A DNA stretch of 64,000 bases from Pseudomonadota bacterium (GTDB lineage: Bacteria; Desulfobacterota; Syntrophorhabdia; Syntrophorhabdales; Syntrophorhabdaceae), in assembly GCA_026388315.1 (NCBI GenBank), contig JAPLKA010000045.1, forward strand, positions 1-64,000, given 5' to 3'. This document shows, one piece after another, positions 34,703 to 43,881 of this stretch. A model generated the notes under the pieces. The model was not told the DNA's origin and did not search any database. It saw nothing but the letters and a program-made list of their open reading frames with translations. Both the position numbers and the translations under genes were made by a program. Within the stretch, counting starts at the first letter, position 1, and every line of letters starts with the position of its first letter.

Positions 34703-35582
34703 CGGAATTAGTGTTGTAATCCCAACCTTCAATGCAGACAGGTATATCCATAAACTTCTCGCATCAATTAAGTCACAGACGATCCCCTGCGAGGTTGTTG
34801 TTATAGATTCATCTTCTACAGACAATACCGTATCTATTTCAAAATCCTTTGGGGTAAAAATCATATCCATAAAAAAGGAGGACTTTAACCACGGCAGAGC
34901 AAGAAATTTGGCAGCCCTGCAAACCAACGGGGACATTATTGTTTTCCTGACGCAGGATGCATTGCCTTTTGATGCTTACTCCATCGAAAGGGTTGTGGCA
35001 CCAATAGAAAACGATGTGGCAGCAAGTTACGGGAAACAGATCCCTGAAGACATTGCAAAACCCACTGAAAAGTTTGCAAGATACTTCAATTATCCTGAAA
35101 CGCCGGTTGTCAGAGGGATTGAAGATGCAACAAAGTCCGGCATTAAGACGTTTTTTTTCAGCAATGTGTTTTCAGCTGTGAGAAGACATGAGTTTGAAAT
35201 GATGGGTGGGTTTCCTGAGGATTTAATCATGTTTGAGGATATGATTTTTGCTGCTAAGTTAATGCTGAAAGGTTACAGAATAGCATACACTCCGGATGCA
35301 AAAGTTATTCATTCGCACGATTATTCGTGGGGTGAACAGTTTCAGAGGTATCTCCGGGCAGGAGTTTCTTTTAAGAAAAATTCATGGTTTTTGGAATTTG
35401 CCAGGTCTGACAGCGAAGGGATTAAATTTTTAATGGAAGAAGTTAAATACCTGCTGCAAAGTAATTCTTACCGCTGGGCTATGTACGCTATGATTGAGGC
35501 TATGTTTAAATATTCAGGATATAAGATTGGTTTAAATTACGATAAAATTCCATATCTAAGAAAAAAACATCGAAATGAATAA
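34695..35582 (+). CDS. Glycosyltransferase family 2
   Basis: 295 residues, GT-A fold. Motifs are SVVIPTFNADRYIHKLLASI, VIDSSSTDNT, DIIVFLTQDALP (the metal-binding position) and MFEDMIFAAKLMLKGY. The SSSTDNT and FLTQDA pattern resembles RfbF/RgpF-type rhamnosyltransferases, but donor specificity is uncertain. It starts inside the previous GT2 gene and overlaps the sugar-phosphate transferase by 8 nt, so the polysaccharide genes form one operon. Confidence 0.87.
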   Translation: MVSGISVVIPTFNADRYIHKLLASIKSQTIPCEVVVIDSSSTDNTVSISKSFGVKIISIKKEDFNHGRARNLAALQTNGDIIVFLTQDALPFDAYSIERVVAPIENDVAASYGKQIPEDIAKPTEKFARYFNYPETPVVRGIEDATKSGIKTFFFSNVFSAVRRHEFEMMGGFPEDLIMFEDMIFAAKLMLKGYRIAYTPDAKVIHSHDYSWGEQFQRYLRAGVSFKKNSWFLEFARSDSEGIKFLMEEVKYLLQSNSYRWAMYAMIEAMFKYSGYKIGLNYDKIPYLRKKHRNE

Positions 35583-36933
35583 AAAAAACCATTTGCAGAA
35601 CATATTAATATTGTTAACAGACGTATCAGCAATATATCTGTCAATTATTCTTGCCTTTTATACGAGGCCGCTAATAGGTAGTTTTTTTTCATTAGTCCAA
35701 CTCAGTCATGGACTATCCATATACCTTTATAAATGGTGGGCAATATGTATAATTATTGCTTTTATCGCCTACTATAGGGGCTATAGCATGGTAATAAATG
35801 CATGGGATGAGCTTTTAGTTCTTTCAAAGAGCTTATTTATATCTTTTTTAATAGTATGGGTGATTATTTCACTTCAAAAGGAAGGGGAAACGGTATCGAG
35901 AATTATAATAACCTTAAGTTTTGCCTACATGCTTTTTTTTATGTTTTTATTCAGGTTTATTTTAAAATATATCCTCTATAAGTTGGTGGATGTACGCAGG
36001 CCTGCATATATAATAAATTCAAAAAATAATGAGGAAACAAAAGAGATAGAGTTCTTGTTAAACAGCGAGTGGTACACTGGTTACAAAATAGTTGGTTATT
36101 TAGGTCGGGAACCTGCAACAAAGGAAGAACAAATAGACATTTGTTTTGTCCCCATTGAATACACAGATGAAGATACCATTAAATCAATAAAGCCTTATGT
36201 TCAAAATCTTATCATAGTTTCTAAAATGCCCGGCCTTTCTTTTATGAATACAGAAATTAAAACCTTTTTAAGTAAAAATATTGCATTAATAACTGCATCT
36301 AATGGTTTATTGACTACACAAAAAATCTATATAAAAAGGATTTTTGATATTTTGCTTTCGATTTGCGGGTTAATTGTTTTCTCGCCCTTATTTTTAATAA
36401 TACCCCTTAGTATAAAGATTGATTCGAGAGGGCCTGCTATTTTTAAACATAGGAGGTGCGGTAAAACCCTTATTGAATTTGACATGTTTAAGTTTAGAAC
36501 CATGCATACAGACGGCGGCTCGTTGCTTGATAATTACTTGAATGAAAACCCGGAGGCCCTTGCTGACCTGGAAGAAAGAAATAAAATTGAAAATGATCCA
36601 AGGGTTACAAGAATAGGATGGATATTAAGGAAAACCTCTCTTGATGAACTGCCTCAACTCTTTAATGTTATAAGGGGAGATATGTCTATCACCGGTCCAA
36701 GGCCGGATTCAAGAAATGTGATTGAAAAGTATTACAAAGAGTATAAAGAAATTTACGAACATGTGCGGCCCGGGATAACCGGACTATGGCAGGTAAGCGG
36801 GAGAAGCGAGATCAAATACGATGAAAGGGTCAAATTGGACTATTTTTACACTTTAAATTGGTCAATGTGGCTCGATATTGTGATAATCATCAAAACCTTT
36901 AAAGCACTGCTAAGCGGCAAAGGCGCATATTGA
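35575..36933 (+). CDS. Undecaprenyl-phosphate sugar-phosphate transferase (WbaP/WcaJ type)
   Basis: 452 residues. Four N-terminal membrane helices are followed by a cytoplasmic CoA-binding-like region and the C-terminal bacterial sugar transferase domain: KRIFDILLSICGLIVFSPLF, then KHRRCGKTLIEFDMFKFRTM, the DE pair in LRKTSLDELPQLFNV and GPRPDSRNV. It loads the first sugar-1-phosphate onto undecaprenyl phosphate, starting the glycan that the preceding glycosyltransferases extend. No flippase (wzx) or ABC exporter is in the window. Confidence 0.92.
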   Translation: MNKKNHLQNILILLTDVSAIYLSIILAFYTRPLIGSFFSLVQLSHGLSIYLYKWWAICIIIAFIAYYRGYSMVINAWDELLVLSKSLFISFLIVWVIISLQKEGETVSRIIITLSFAYMLFFMFLFRFILKYILYKLVDVRRPAYIINSKNNEETKEIEFLLNSEWYTGYKIVGYLGREPATKEEQIDICFVPIEYTDEDTIKSIKPYVQNLIIVSKMPGLSFMNTEIKTFLSKNIALITASNGLLTTQKIYIKRIFDILLSICGLIVFSPLFLIIPLSIKIDSRGPAIFKHRRCGKTLIEFDMFKFRTMHTDGGSLLDNYLNENPEALADLEERNKIENDPRVTRIGWILRKTSLDELPQLFNVIRGDMSITGPRPDSRNVIEKYYKEYKEIYEHVRPGITGLWQVSGRSEIKYDERVKLDYFYTLNWSMWLDIVIIIKTFKALLSGKGAY

Positions 36934-36997
36934 TGGTCAATCAATTGCTCCAATGGAAAATAAATTAAATTTTTTAGTTAATATTTTAAATAATGAA

Positions 36998-37026
36998 TTG
37001 ACATAAATTCGCATTTTTGCTAAAGT
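36998..37026 (+). promoter_or_regulatory. Sigma-70 promoter of the pilMNOPQ operon
   Basis: Consensus TTGACA (36998-37003), 17 nt, TAAAGT (37021-37026). It lies 36 bp before the pilM ATG in a 128-bp A+T-rich gap after the polysaccharide operon. Confidence 0.7.
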
Positions 37027-37061
37027 TTTTTACTAATGAGGGGGTTTGACCATAGTCAATA

Positions 37062-38210
37062 ATGTTTGATAAATTAATCGAAAAAATCGGTTATCAAAGC
37101 ATTAATGAACTGGTAGGGGTGGATATAGGGACAGCCTCAATCAAAATCTGCGTGTTAGAAAAAACAAAAAAAGGTCTTAAATTATCACATCTTGCAAAGA
37201 AAACTTATACAGAGAGCCTGCTCAGCGATGGCCATATCATAGACAATGATTTAGTTGCCCATGAATTGAAAAATTTACTGATCGAAAACAAAATCAAAAG
37301 TAAATATGCAGCATGTGCATTATCAAGCTACTGCGTTATTACAAAAAAGGTTACCATGCCTCTGTTAGAAGAAAAGGCATCGGAAAGATCAGTTAAAGTC
37401 AGCTCCAACGAAAGCCTTATCACAAAAAAGTCTTCATTGCCTTTGTTTGAGGATGAAAAAATTATCGAGGCTGAAGTAGAAAATATCATTCCCTTTCCCC
37501 TGAAAGAAATTAATTATAGCTATCAGATGATGGGGTTAGGCGAAGAAGACGAAAACACTGTAAATGTTATTATAGTCGCTGCGAAAAAGGAAATTGTCGA
37601 TGGATTTGTTAATACATTTCAGGCTGCCGGCTTGAATCTGGTGATTCTTGATGTCGATATTTTTGCCCTTACAAACATTGTTGAACAGATAAATAACCCG
37701 GAAGATTCATCTGTTGTGGTTGTCGATATAGGTGCATCTGTAACTAATATGGCAATTGTCAAAGGAGAGAATATAGGATTTACACGAGAGATACTTCTGG
37801 GAGGCAGATACTTAACAAACCAGATTGAAAAATCTTTAAAACTTTCCTTTGAAGATGCTGAACAAAAAAAGATCAAGGGGGATGATGAGGTCTTGTATCT
37901 GTTCGAGGATTTTATATTCAATATAGCCTCGGAAATAAATAAGACCATTAATTTCTATATATCCACAAACCCCAATGAAATATTAGGAAAAGTATATCTT
38001 TCAGGCGGCACATCATTACTTCGTGGATTAAAGGAAAAGATTGGAGAATATACAAATATTGAGGTTGAATACCTCAATCCTTTTGCTATGCTCAGTGGGA
38101 ACCCACAATTTTTTAATGAGGATTTGAGCCAGTTCGATATCTATGAAGATTATAAAGAATTCAATGCTATTGCATTGCAACTGTCTTCAAGGATTTTGGA
38201 ATTAGAATGA
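37062..38210 (+). CDS. pilM: Type IV pilus inner-membrane platform protein PilM
   Basis: Cytoplasmic actin-like (ASKHA) protein, 382 residues, that binds the N-terminal tail of PilN. Nucleotide-fold motifs are VGVDIGTASIKICVLE, VVVVDIGASVTNMAIV and VYLSGGTSLLRGL. The 1B-type subdomain contains the conserved MPLLEEKASE and the glutamate-rich EAEVENIIPFPLKEINYSYQ segment. It is first in pilMNOPQ and overlaps pilN by 4 nt. No strong RBS is close to the ATG. Confidence 0.93.
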   Translation: MFDKLIEKIGYQSINELVGVDIGTASIKICVLEKTKKGLKLSHLAKKTYTESLLSDGHIIDNDLVAHELKNLLIENKIKSKYAACALSSYCVITKKVTMPLLEEKASERSVKVSSNESLITKKSSLPLFEDEKIIEAEVENIIPFPLKEINYSYQMMGLGEEDENTVNVIIVAAKKEIVDGFVNTFQAAGLNLVILDVDIFALTNIVEQINNPEDSSVVVVDIGASVTNMAIVKGENIGFTREILLGGRYLTNQIEKSLKLSFEDAEQKKIKGDDEVLYLFEDFIFNIASEINKTINFYISTNPNEILGKVYLSGGTSLLRGLKEKIGEYTNIEVEYLNPFAMLSGNPQFFNEDLSQFDIYEDYKEFNAIALQLSSRILELE

Positions 38211-38740
38211 TAAGGATAAACTTACTACCCGCAAAGGCAAAAAAAGATTTATTCAAGTATGATTTATTTATGTTTTTTTCTGTTATGGCAATAGCACTTC
38301 TGGCTTTTGGAGGGTTCTATTACTACAACATGAATGAAATAGCAAAACGCAAAACCATGATAGAAAATACAAAAAAGGAGATTCAGAATTTACAGCATAT
38401 TTATAAAGAATACCTCGCCATGGAGCAGGAGAAAAAGGAGATTCAACGAAGAATCAAGGCGATAGACAGCATTAAAGAGGGTAGGGGGCTTGCAGCCAGA
38501 ACCCTTTATGACTTTTCAGGCATTATTAAGGATAATGTCTGGATTAAAAACTTTAAGAAAACAGAAGATAAATTTGAGTTAGAAGGACGCTCTCTGGAAA
38601 ACGAATCAATTTCAATGTTTGTTGAGGCGCTGTCTAAAGTTCCGTACATCAGAAATGTCGAATTAAAAGAGGTGAAAGATGTTAAGGAACAAAATGTTGA
38701 TGTAAAAATGTTTGTAGTTTCCGGTGATATATCCTTATGA
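38207..38740 (+). CDS. pilN: Type IV pilus alignment protein PilN
   Basis: 177 residues. The N terminus MIRINLLPAKAKKD is the conserved INLLP motif that inserts into PilM. One membrane helix (FFSVMAIALLAFGGFYYY) is followed by a coiled coil and a small periplasmic ferredoxin-like domain. It forms a heterodimer with PilO and links the cytoplasmic motor to the PilP/PilQ channel. It overlaps pilM and pilO by 4 nt each. Confidence 0.92.
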   Translation: MIRINLLPAKAKKDLFKYDLFMFFSVMAIALLAFGGFYYYNMNEIAKRKTMIENTKKEIQNLQHIYKEYLAMEQEKKEIQRRIKAIDSIKEGRGLAARTLYDFSGIIKDNVWIKNFKKTEDKFELEGRSLENESISMFVEALSKVPYIRNVELKEVKDVKEQNVDVKMFVVSGDISL

Positions 38741-39402
38741 TGAAATTATCGCTTGACCCGACAGAGATAAAAAATAAAATTATCAAGATTCCAATGACTT
38801 ACAAGCTTATCTTTTGCTTGTTTTTTAATGGTTTAATCTTTGCTGCACTTTTCTATTATTTTGTTATGCCTCAGCTTGAAACGAAAAGACTATTGAATGA
38901 AGAGCATGCAAAGCTGAAACAGGAACTCGTTAATATGGTGGCAATAAAAAACAATATGGAAAAATTTCGTAAGGAATATGCTCAATTGCAGGAACTTTTG
39001 CAACAGATGTTGAAACAGTTGCCTGAGACAAAAGATATCCCCAACCTGCTGAGAAATGTATCAACCGTTGGCACGGAAACACGGTTAAAAATCACCGGTT
39101 TTGAACCTAAGGCAGTGCAAAATAAGGAATTTTATGCGGAATTGCCTTTTGTGATTAAATATAGCGGTCCCTTTCACCATATAGGGTATTTCTTTGATGG
39201 TATCAGAAAATTGGAGAGAATTATAAATGTGACAAGTTTTTCTCTTGCTCCGGACTCAAAAATCGTACCGGGAAAACTGAACCTTACCGGGGAATGCACA
39301 GCAAAAACATATGTATACTTAAAACAGCAACCAAAACAGGATAAAAAAGAAGGCAAAAAAGAAGAAAAGAAGGATGGCAAAAGTGAAGCGCCTAAGAAGT
39401 AA
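38737..39402 (+). CDS. pilO: Type IV pilus alignment protein PilO
   Basis: 221 residues. A short cytoplasmic tail precedes one membrane helix (LIFCLFFNGLIFAALFYYFV), then a coiled coil and the PilO fold (LLRNVSTVGTETRLKITGFEPK, FHHIGYFFDGIRKLERIINV). The C terminus is a Lys/Glu-rich tail (KQDKKEGKKEEKKDGK). It partners PilN in the periplasm. It overlaps the possible pilP start, and a heptanucleotide repeat starts 3 bases after its stop codon. Confidence 0.92.
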   Translation: MMKLSLDPTEIKNKIIKIPMTYKLIFCLFFNGLIFAALFYYFVMPQLETKRLLNEEHAKLKQELVNMVAIKNNMEKFRKEYAQLQELLQQMLKQLPETKDIPNLLRNVSTVGTETRLKITGFEPKAVQNKEFYAELPFVIKYSGPFHHIGYFFDGIRKLERIINVTSFSLAPDSKIVPGKLNLTGECTAKTYVYLKQQPKQDKKEGKKEEKKDGKSEAPKK

Positions 39403-39940
39403 ATGGGGTCAGGGGTCAGAAGTCAGAAGTCAGAAGGTAATTTCAGACCTGCCTTTCCATAATGCAGGGCTTGCTTATATTGTATGCATTTTAGCGGCAT
39501 TTTTATTGATTACTGTATGTCAGGGTGTTGCCTTTGCACAGGCAAAGCCGGAACAGAAAAAGCCTGAAGCGAAAAAGGCCGAGCCCGCACCGCCGAAATT
39601 TAACGTAGGTGATTTTACTTATACCTCTTCTAACAGGAGAGACCCTTTTGAACCGATATTTCTGACAAATCCAAAGCAGCCGGGCCAGGCTAATGCTTTA
39701 AGGAAAGGTTATGAACTGGAGGAGCTAAAGCTTGTAGGGATTATGAAGACCGGTAATAAGAATCTTGCCATGATGGAGGATATGCAGGGTAGGGGTATGC
39801 TTTTTAAAAAGAACGATTATCTGAACAAGAATCTTTGGATTGTTGATATTCTTACAGAAAAGGTTGAGTTTGGCTATAAAATAAAAGGGGAGATCAAGAC
39901 GTTTACCATAGATATCCCAAGAAAAAAGGAAGGGATGTGA
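39374..39940 (+). CDS. pilP: Type IV pilus assembly lipoprotein/pilotin-like PilP
   Basis: 188 residues; connects the PilNO complex to the secretin PilQ. The hydrophobic export segment (LAYIVCILAAFLLITVCQGVAFA) starts only at about residue 33. It is followed by a Pro/Lys-rich linker and the PilP beta domain (SSNRRDPFEPIFL, YELEELKLVGIM). The start is uncertain: ATG 39374 lies in the end of pilO, and the first ~30 codons are partly made from the heptanucleotide repeat 39405-39432 (SKWGQGSEVRSQKV). No better in-frame ATG follows. The unusually long basic pre-segment looks like a repeat-driven extension. I do not see a convincing lipobox. Confidence 0.85.
   Translation: MAKVKRLRSKWGQGSEVRSQKVISDLPFHNAGLAYIVCILAAFLLITVCQGVAFAQAKPEQKKPEAKKAEPAPPKFNVGDFTYTSSNRRDPFEPIFLTNPKQPGQANALRKGYELEELKLVGIMKTGNKNLAMMEDMQGRGMLFKKNDYLNKNLWIVDILTEKVEFGYKIKGEIKTFTIDIPRKKEGM
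39405..39432. repeat. Heptanucleotide tandem repeat in the 5' part of pilP
   Basis: Four 7-nt units in register: GGGGTCA, GGGGTCA, GAAGTCA, GAAGTCA. It starts three bases after the pilO stop and is translated as part of the PilP N-terminal extension. Confidence 0.8.
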
Positions 39941-39942
39941 TT

Positions 39943-41301
39943 ATGATTAAAAAAACATTGATTCTATTGTTTATGGTCTTTGCAATCCCGCTTCTGTGTT
40001 TCAGCCAAACCCAGGGGAAGAAGGTCCAGAAGATGTCTTTTGATTTTGTTGATGCGGATGTTCGGAATGTCCTCAGGGGGTTGGCCGATGTAATGGGGAA
40101 AAATATCATAATAGGAGATGATGTTAAAGAACTGAAAGACAAGACAATAACTATGAAGCTTGATAATGTCTCTATGGAAGAGGCTCTGGATGTTATTATT
40201 AAAAGCAAGGACCTGTCAAAATTTGAAGAAGGGGACCTCATCAGGGTAATTACTATTAAGAAGTTTGATGATGAAAAAAAACGTGATGTCGAAAATAAGG
40301 CAGCCTTTCAGAGGGAAATACTTGAAAAACTGAAACAGGGCGAGGAGTTTGTTACAGAGACATTCTTCGTGAATTATACAAAAGCGGATAATGTCGCTAA
40401 AGTAATAAAAGGCGATACCACTGCTGGCGCAACCCCTGGGGGGAAAAAGGGCTTGCTGTCTGAATACGGTGTGGTTACAGTGGTTGAATGGACCAATGCT
40501 ATAATAGTTAAAGATACAAGGGATAATATTGCAACGATTAAGAAGATTATCGGTGAACACGATTTCCCTCCTGCTCAGATTCAGATTCATGCAAGGATCG
40601 TTATAGCTGACTCTGAGTTTGCAAGAGACCTTGGCATCAAATGGAATGCTGTCATGGCAGGGTCAAGTAACTTTTTAAACAGGGACATGACCGTAGCGCC
40701 AGGCGTCTCCGCACTTCCCGCTTCTCAAGCCGGCGCACTTCAGCTCCTTGTAGGAAATGCTGCGGCAAGTTTCTTCCTTGATGCGACCATCGCAGCAGCA
40801 GAAAAGGATAATGTTGCAAAAACAATAGCCAGTCCGAAGGTAGTAACATCTGACAATATGGTAGCAAAAATATCAAAAGGTGATGAAATACCATATCAGA
40901 TTATTGCAATGGCTGGTGCTACACCAAGTATTGATTTTAAAAAGGCCGAATTAAGTCTTGAGGTCACTCCCCATGTAACGAAAGATGGAAGAATAAAGAT
41001 GAAAATCATTGCAACTAAAGACGAACCCTATACCTATCTTATACCAGGCGGGACAAGCCAGATAGCAATGAGAAGAAAAGGGGCAACTACAGATGTTATT
41101 ATCAAAGACGGGGAGACGGTTGTTATAGGGGGCATCTATGAGACAACAAACACAGACAATGAGACCGGTATACCCCTGCTCATGAAGATACCCATACTGG
41201 GCTGGCTCTTTAAACAAGAGTACAAACAGGATAAAAAAAGTGAACTTCTTATATTTGTAACACCCACAGTTCTAAAAACTATTTATAAAGATGAGGGATA
41301 G
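39943..41301 (+). CDS. pilQ: Type IV pilus secretin PilQ (short form)
   Basis: Outer-membrane channel for the pilus. ATG 39943 has AGGAAGG about ten bases upstream; a GTG at 39937 is also possible. A signal peptide (IKKTLILLFMVFAIPLLCFS) is followed by the N0/STN-like domain (MSFDFVDADVRNVLRGLADVMG), one N1/NolW-like domain and the secretin beta domain (VAKTIASPKVVTSDN, GETVVIGGIYE, GIPLLMKIPILGWLFK). At ~452 residues it is shorter than most PilQ proteins and lacks N-terminal AMIN domains, so peptidoglycan anchoring may depend on another protein. Confidence 0.92.
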   Translation: MIKKTLILLFMVFAIPLLCFSQTQGKKVQKMSFDFVDADVRNVLRGLADVMGKNIIIGDDVKELKDKTITMKLDNVSMEEALDVIIKSKDLSKFEEGDLIRVITIKKFDDEKKRDVENKAAFQREILEKLKQGEEFVTETFFVNYTKADNVAKVIKGDTTAGATPGGKKGLLSEYGVVTVVEWTNAIIVKDTRDNIATIKKIIGEHDFPPAQIQIHARIVIADSEFARDLGIKWNAVMAGSSNFLNRDMTVAPGVSALPASQAGALQLLVGNAAASFFLDATIAAAEKDNVAKTIASPKVVTSDNMVAKISKGDEIPYQIIAMAGATPSIDFKKAELSLEVTPHVTKDGRIKMKIIATKDEPYTYLIPGGTSQIAMRRKGATTDVIIKDGETVVIGGIYETTNTDNETGIPLLMKIPILGWLFKQEYKQDKKSELLIFVTPTVLKTIYKDEG

Positions 41302-41305
41302 ATAA

Positions 41306-42631
41306 ATGAAGATTAAAATTATTCATCTGTTTTTGATGGTTTTTTGTTTAATCTTTGCCACCGAGTCTTTCAGCAAAGAGATGGTTAAAGGAGCTATTAT
41401 TGCAACACCTCAGAATGTTATCAGTGTTGGGACGGGTGAAAAGGTAATTATAAATCTTGGGAAGAATGATGGCGTTATAGTGGGTGATATTTTAAAAGTT
41501 TTTGAAAGTGATGACGATTTCTTAATTGGAGAAATTGGAAGGTGTGCTGTAACAAAGATAGAAGACTCAACAAGCGTGTGTGAGGTTATAAAATTAAGCG
41601 CTGAGGCAGGGAAGGGCGACTACGTGGAGATCAATAAATTAGAATATACGGACCCTCGGATTTATCCTCTGGTTTTTACGCTTTTAAATGAGATAGTTAC
41701 ACCATATGAACCTCAAAAGGACATCAGGGTCTATGTTCATAATATATATGACGAAAAGTATAACATAACAGGTCTTTCTGAAAAAATAAGGTCAGAGATA
41801 ATAAACATATTTTCGCAGAAAAACAGGATTATCGTTAATCCCTATGACCTGTCAGGTTATATTACATATCCTGATAAATATTTCTATATTGATACGGGCA
41901 GATCAAGAAAAGAGACGATAGGTATTGTTAAAGAGGTTATGAAAAGGACAGATACTAATGTTGTAATAATGGGCATATACAACACAAATGGAGCGAATAT
42001 TAATGTAACACTCTATATAGTTGACAAGAACCGGCTTGATAAAGAAATGAATTTAACCTTAAACGCAAAAGAATATTCAAATATTATGAATGATATAGTT
42101 GTTCCGTATAAACCCATTAAAGAAAAGGAATATGTTACATATAATATTACATATATTAAAAAGGATTATTTTCCTTCAAGGGATGAAAAGAGAGACATAA
42201 TCAAATCTGAGTCGGGAAAAGATTTAAACTTTAGATACAAAGTATCGGAAAAGAAGATGGATTTCAACAGGATAGGTGTAGGAAACTTCACATTAAAGAT
42301 AAATGGGGAGCCTATAAGCGTTGTTCCTGGCAAGGTCTATAGCATAAAATTTGAAAAAGGCATGAAGAGAATATGGTTATCTTTTCAGACGAGCTTTTTT
42401 ATGAATGAAGAACATTTATACTCATCACAGGCAAAGCCCATTGAGAAAGAGATAATTTTAGATTTAACCCGTGAAGACAACCTTAATATTGAATTGACAC
42501 TTGACCCTACCTATGGCAAAGAGAAGGCGGATATCAGAGTTTTCAGAAAAATATCTGATGACCCGTTTATTGCAAAGCCGATTTTTACAGAGGTCGATAA
42601 AAGACCTGCCGTAGACGTATATAAAGATTGA
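41306..42631 (+). CDS. Secreted protein of unknown function in the pilMNOPQ operon, FlgT-like region
   Basis: 441 residues, not recognised as a named family. A signal peptide (MKIKIIHLFLMVFCLIFATESFS) precedes a beta-rich segment with GEKVIINLGKNDGVIVGDILKVF and IGRCAVTKIEDSTSVCEVI. This pattern is known from the C-terminal domain of FlgT and similar envelope proteins. The middle (SEKIRSEIINIFSQKNRIIVN, TNVVIMGIYNTNGANINVTLY) resembles a TolB-N/CsgG-like fold. It starts 5 bp after pilQ with GAGGGA upstream, so it is probably made with the secretin. A role at the outer-membrane end of the pilus machine is inference. Confidence 0.6.
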   Translation: MKIKIIHLFLMVFCLIFATESFSKEMVKGAIIATPQNVISVGTGEKVIINLGKNDGVIVGDILKVFESDDDFLIGEIGRCAVTKIEDSTSVCEVIKLSAEAGKGDYVEINKLEYTDPRIYPLVFTLLNEIVTPYEPQKDIRVYVHNIYDEKYNITGLSEKIRSEIINIFSQKNRIIVNPYDLSGYITYPDKYFYIDTGRSRKETIGIVKEVMKRTDTNVVIMGIYNTNGANINVTLYIVDKNRLDKEMNLTLNAKEYSNIMNDIVVPYKPIKEKEYVTYNITYIKKDYFPSRDEKRDIIKSESGKDLNFRYKVSEKKMDFNRIGVGNFTLKINGEPISVVPGKVYSIKFEKGMKRIWLSFQTSFFMNEEHLYSSQAKPIEKEIILDLTREDNLNIELTLDPTYGKEKADIRVFRKISDDPFIAKPIFTEVDKRPAVDVYKD

Positions 42632-42647
42632 TTGACCGGAGGTTAGC

Positions 42648-43088
42648 ATGAATTATTTTCTTTATGCGCTGGCTTTTTTAATTTTATTACCATTTTATGC
42701 TTTTACACAGGACAGACAAGGCACTATATCTGGAAGTGATGCGGCTAAGTATAGAAGTTTTTTAAATGAGCAGAGAGGCAGTGAAAAAAGCGATACCGGT
42801 AATATTCAGGGTTATGGAGATGACAGGAATACAAAGGTTCGGAAGTTGTCCGAATCGATCCAATACCAGGAAAAAGAGGCAAGGATCGCAAAACAACAGG
42901 CCAGAGACGAAAGGGCAATAGAGAGGGAAGACCTTAAAATTTCAAGAGAAAGAAAGATTAATGAACTGGTTGATAAAGGTGTAAGCGCCGAAACCGATAA
43001 AGAAGCAGACAGGTATTACAAGGGCGCCAGACAATTAAAGGAACCGTCAACAAAATCAAAGTCTAACGTAGGGGTTAGTTACAGATAA
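42648..43088 (+). CDS. Small secreted charged protein, hypothetical
   Basis: 146 residues, not recognised. A signal peptide (YFLYALAFLILLPFYAFTQ) is followed by a strongly charged, probably helical or coiled-coil region (YQEKEARIAKQQARDERAIERE and on) and a Lys/Ser-rich tail. No cysteine, no known domain. It has a good RBS (GGAGG), lies 17 bp after the previous gene and 5 bp before the pseudouridine synthase gene. It is probably a periplasmic accessory of the pilus operon, but nothing in the sequence shows its role. Confidence 0.5.
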   Translation: MNYFLYALAFLILLPFYAFTQDRQGTISGSDAAKYRSFLNEQRGSEKSDTGNIQGYGDDRNTKVRKLSESIQYQEKEARIAKQQARDERAIEREDLKISRERKINELVDKGVSAETDKEADRYYKGARQLKEPSTKSKSNVGVSYR

Positions 43089-43092
43089 AGCC

Positions 43093-43818
43093 ATGCCTGT
43101 TGCTTCACAAAGGCTGTCCAAGTTTCTTTCACATTCAGGGATAGATTCAAGGCGAAAATCTGAGGAAATAATAAAATCAGGTAGGGTTTTTGTTAATAAT
43201 ATCAATATCTTAGAGCCTCAATATCAGGTTAATCCAAATGACGATATTGTAACCGTAGACAACAAAGTTATAACCAATGTAAAACGCTATGACTATATTG
43301 CATTATATAAACCTGTTGGATACATGTCTGACTTAAAAGACCCGGCAGGCCGAAAATTAGCGCGCGATCTAATTAAAACCAAGACAAAAATTTATCCAGT
43401 CGGCAGATTGGATTATAATTCGGAAGGATTAATAATTTTTACGAATGATGGTTATGTTGCAAATTGTATTATGCATCCGAAATTTGATGTTGAAAAAGAA
43501 TATCACGTAAAATTTAAAGGCAGATTAGATGAAGAGGATTTTATAAAGATAAAAAAGGGGTTGCTTATAGACGGAGTTCTCTGCAGAATAAAAGCAATCA
43601 AATTTCTAAAGTCATCCATTAAAAATAATTGGTACAGAATTATTATTTCAGAAGGTCGTAACAGGATTATCAGAAAAATTGGCGAGCACATTGACCATAA
43701 TGTTCTCAAATTGAAGAGAGTCAGGATAGGAAATATCAAATTGGGTGATCTTGAGCCAGGGCAATACAGATTCCTTACTGAGAGCGAAATCAGACCCTTT
43801 AAAATGCGCTCAGATTGA
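43093..43818 (+). CDS. rluB: 23S/16S rRNA pseudouridine synthase, RsuA/RluB family
   Basis: 241 residues. An N-terminal S4 RNA-binding domain (QRLSKFLSHSGIDSRRKSEEIIKSG) is followed by the synthase domain with the catalytic aspartate in VGRLDYNSEGLIIFTNDG. KEYHVKF and the later SEGRNRIIRKIGEHIDHNVLKLKRVRIG are typical of RluB/RsuA enzymes. It isomerises a uridine in rRNA; whether 23S (RluB) or 16S (RsuA) cannot be settled here. It ends the pilus operon and converges on the Hdr operon. Confidence 0.9.
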   Translation: MPVASQRLSKFLSHSGIDSRRKSEEIIKSGRVFVNNINILEPQYQVNPNDDIVTVDNKVITNVKRYDYIALYKPVGYMSDLKDPAGRKLARDLIKTKTKIYPVGRLDYNSEGLIIFTNDGYVANCIMHPKFDVEKEYHVKFKGRLDEEDFIKIKKGLLIDGVLCRIKAIKFLKSSIKNNWYRIIISEGRNRIIRKIGEHIDHNVLKLKRVRIGNIKLGDLEPGQYRFLTESEIRPFKMRSD

Positions 43819-43881
43819 TTTCAAGGGTTGAAGTAAGGGTTTTATACGTCTCAATGCATTTAAAACGATTGTATGGCAATA

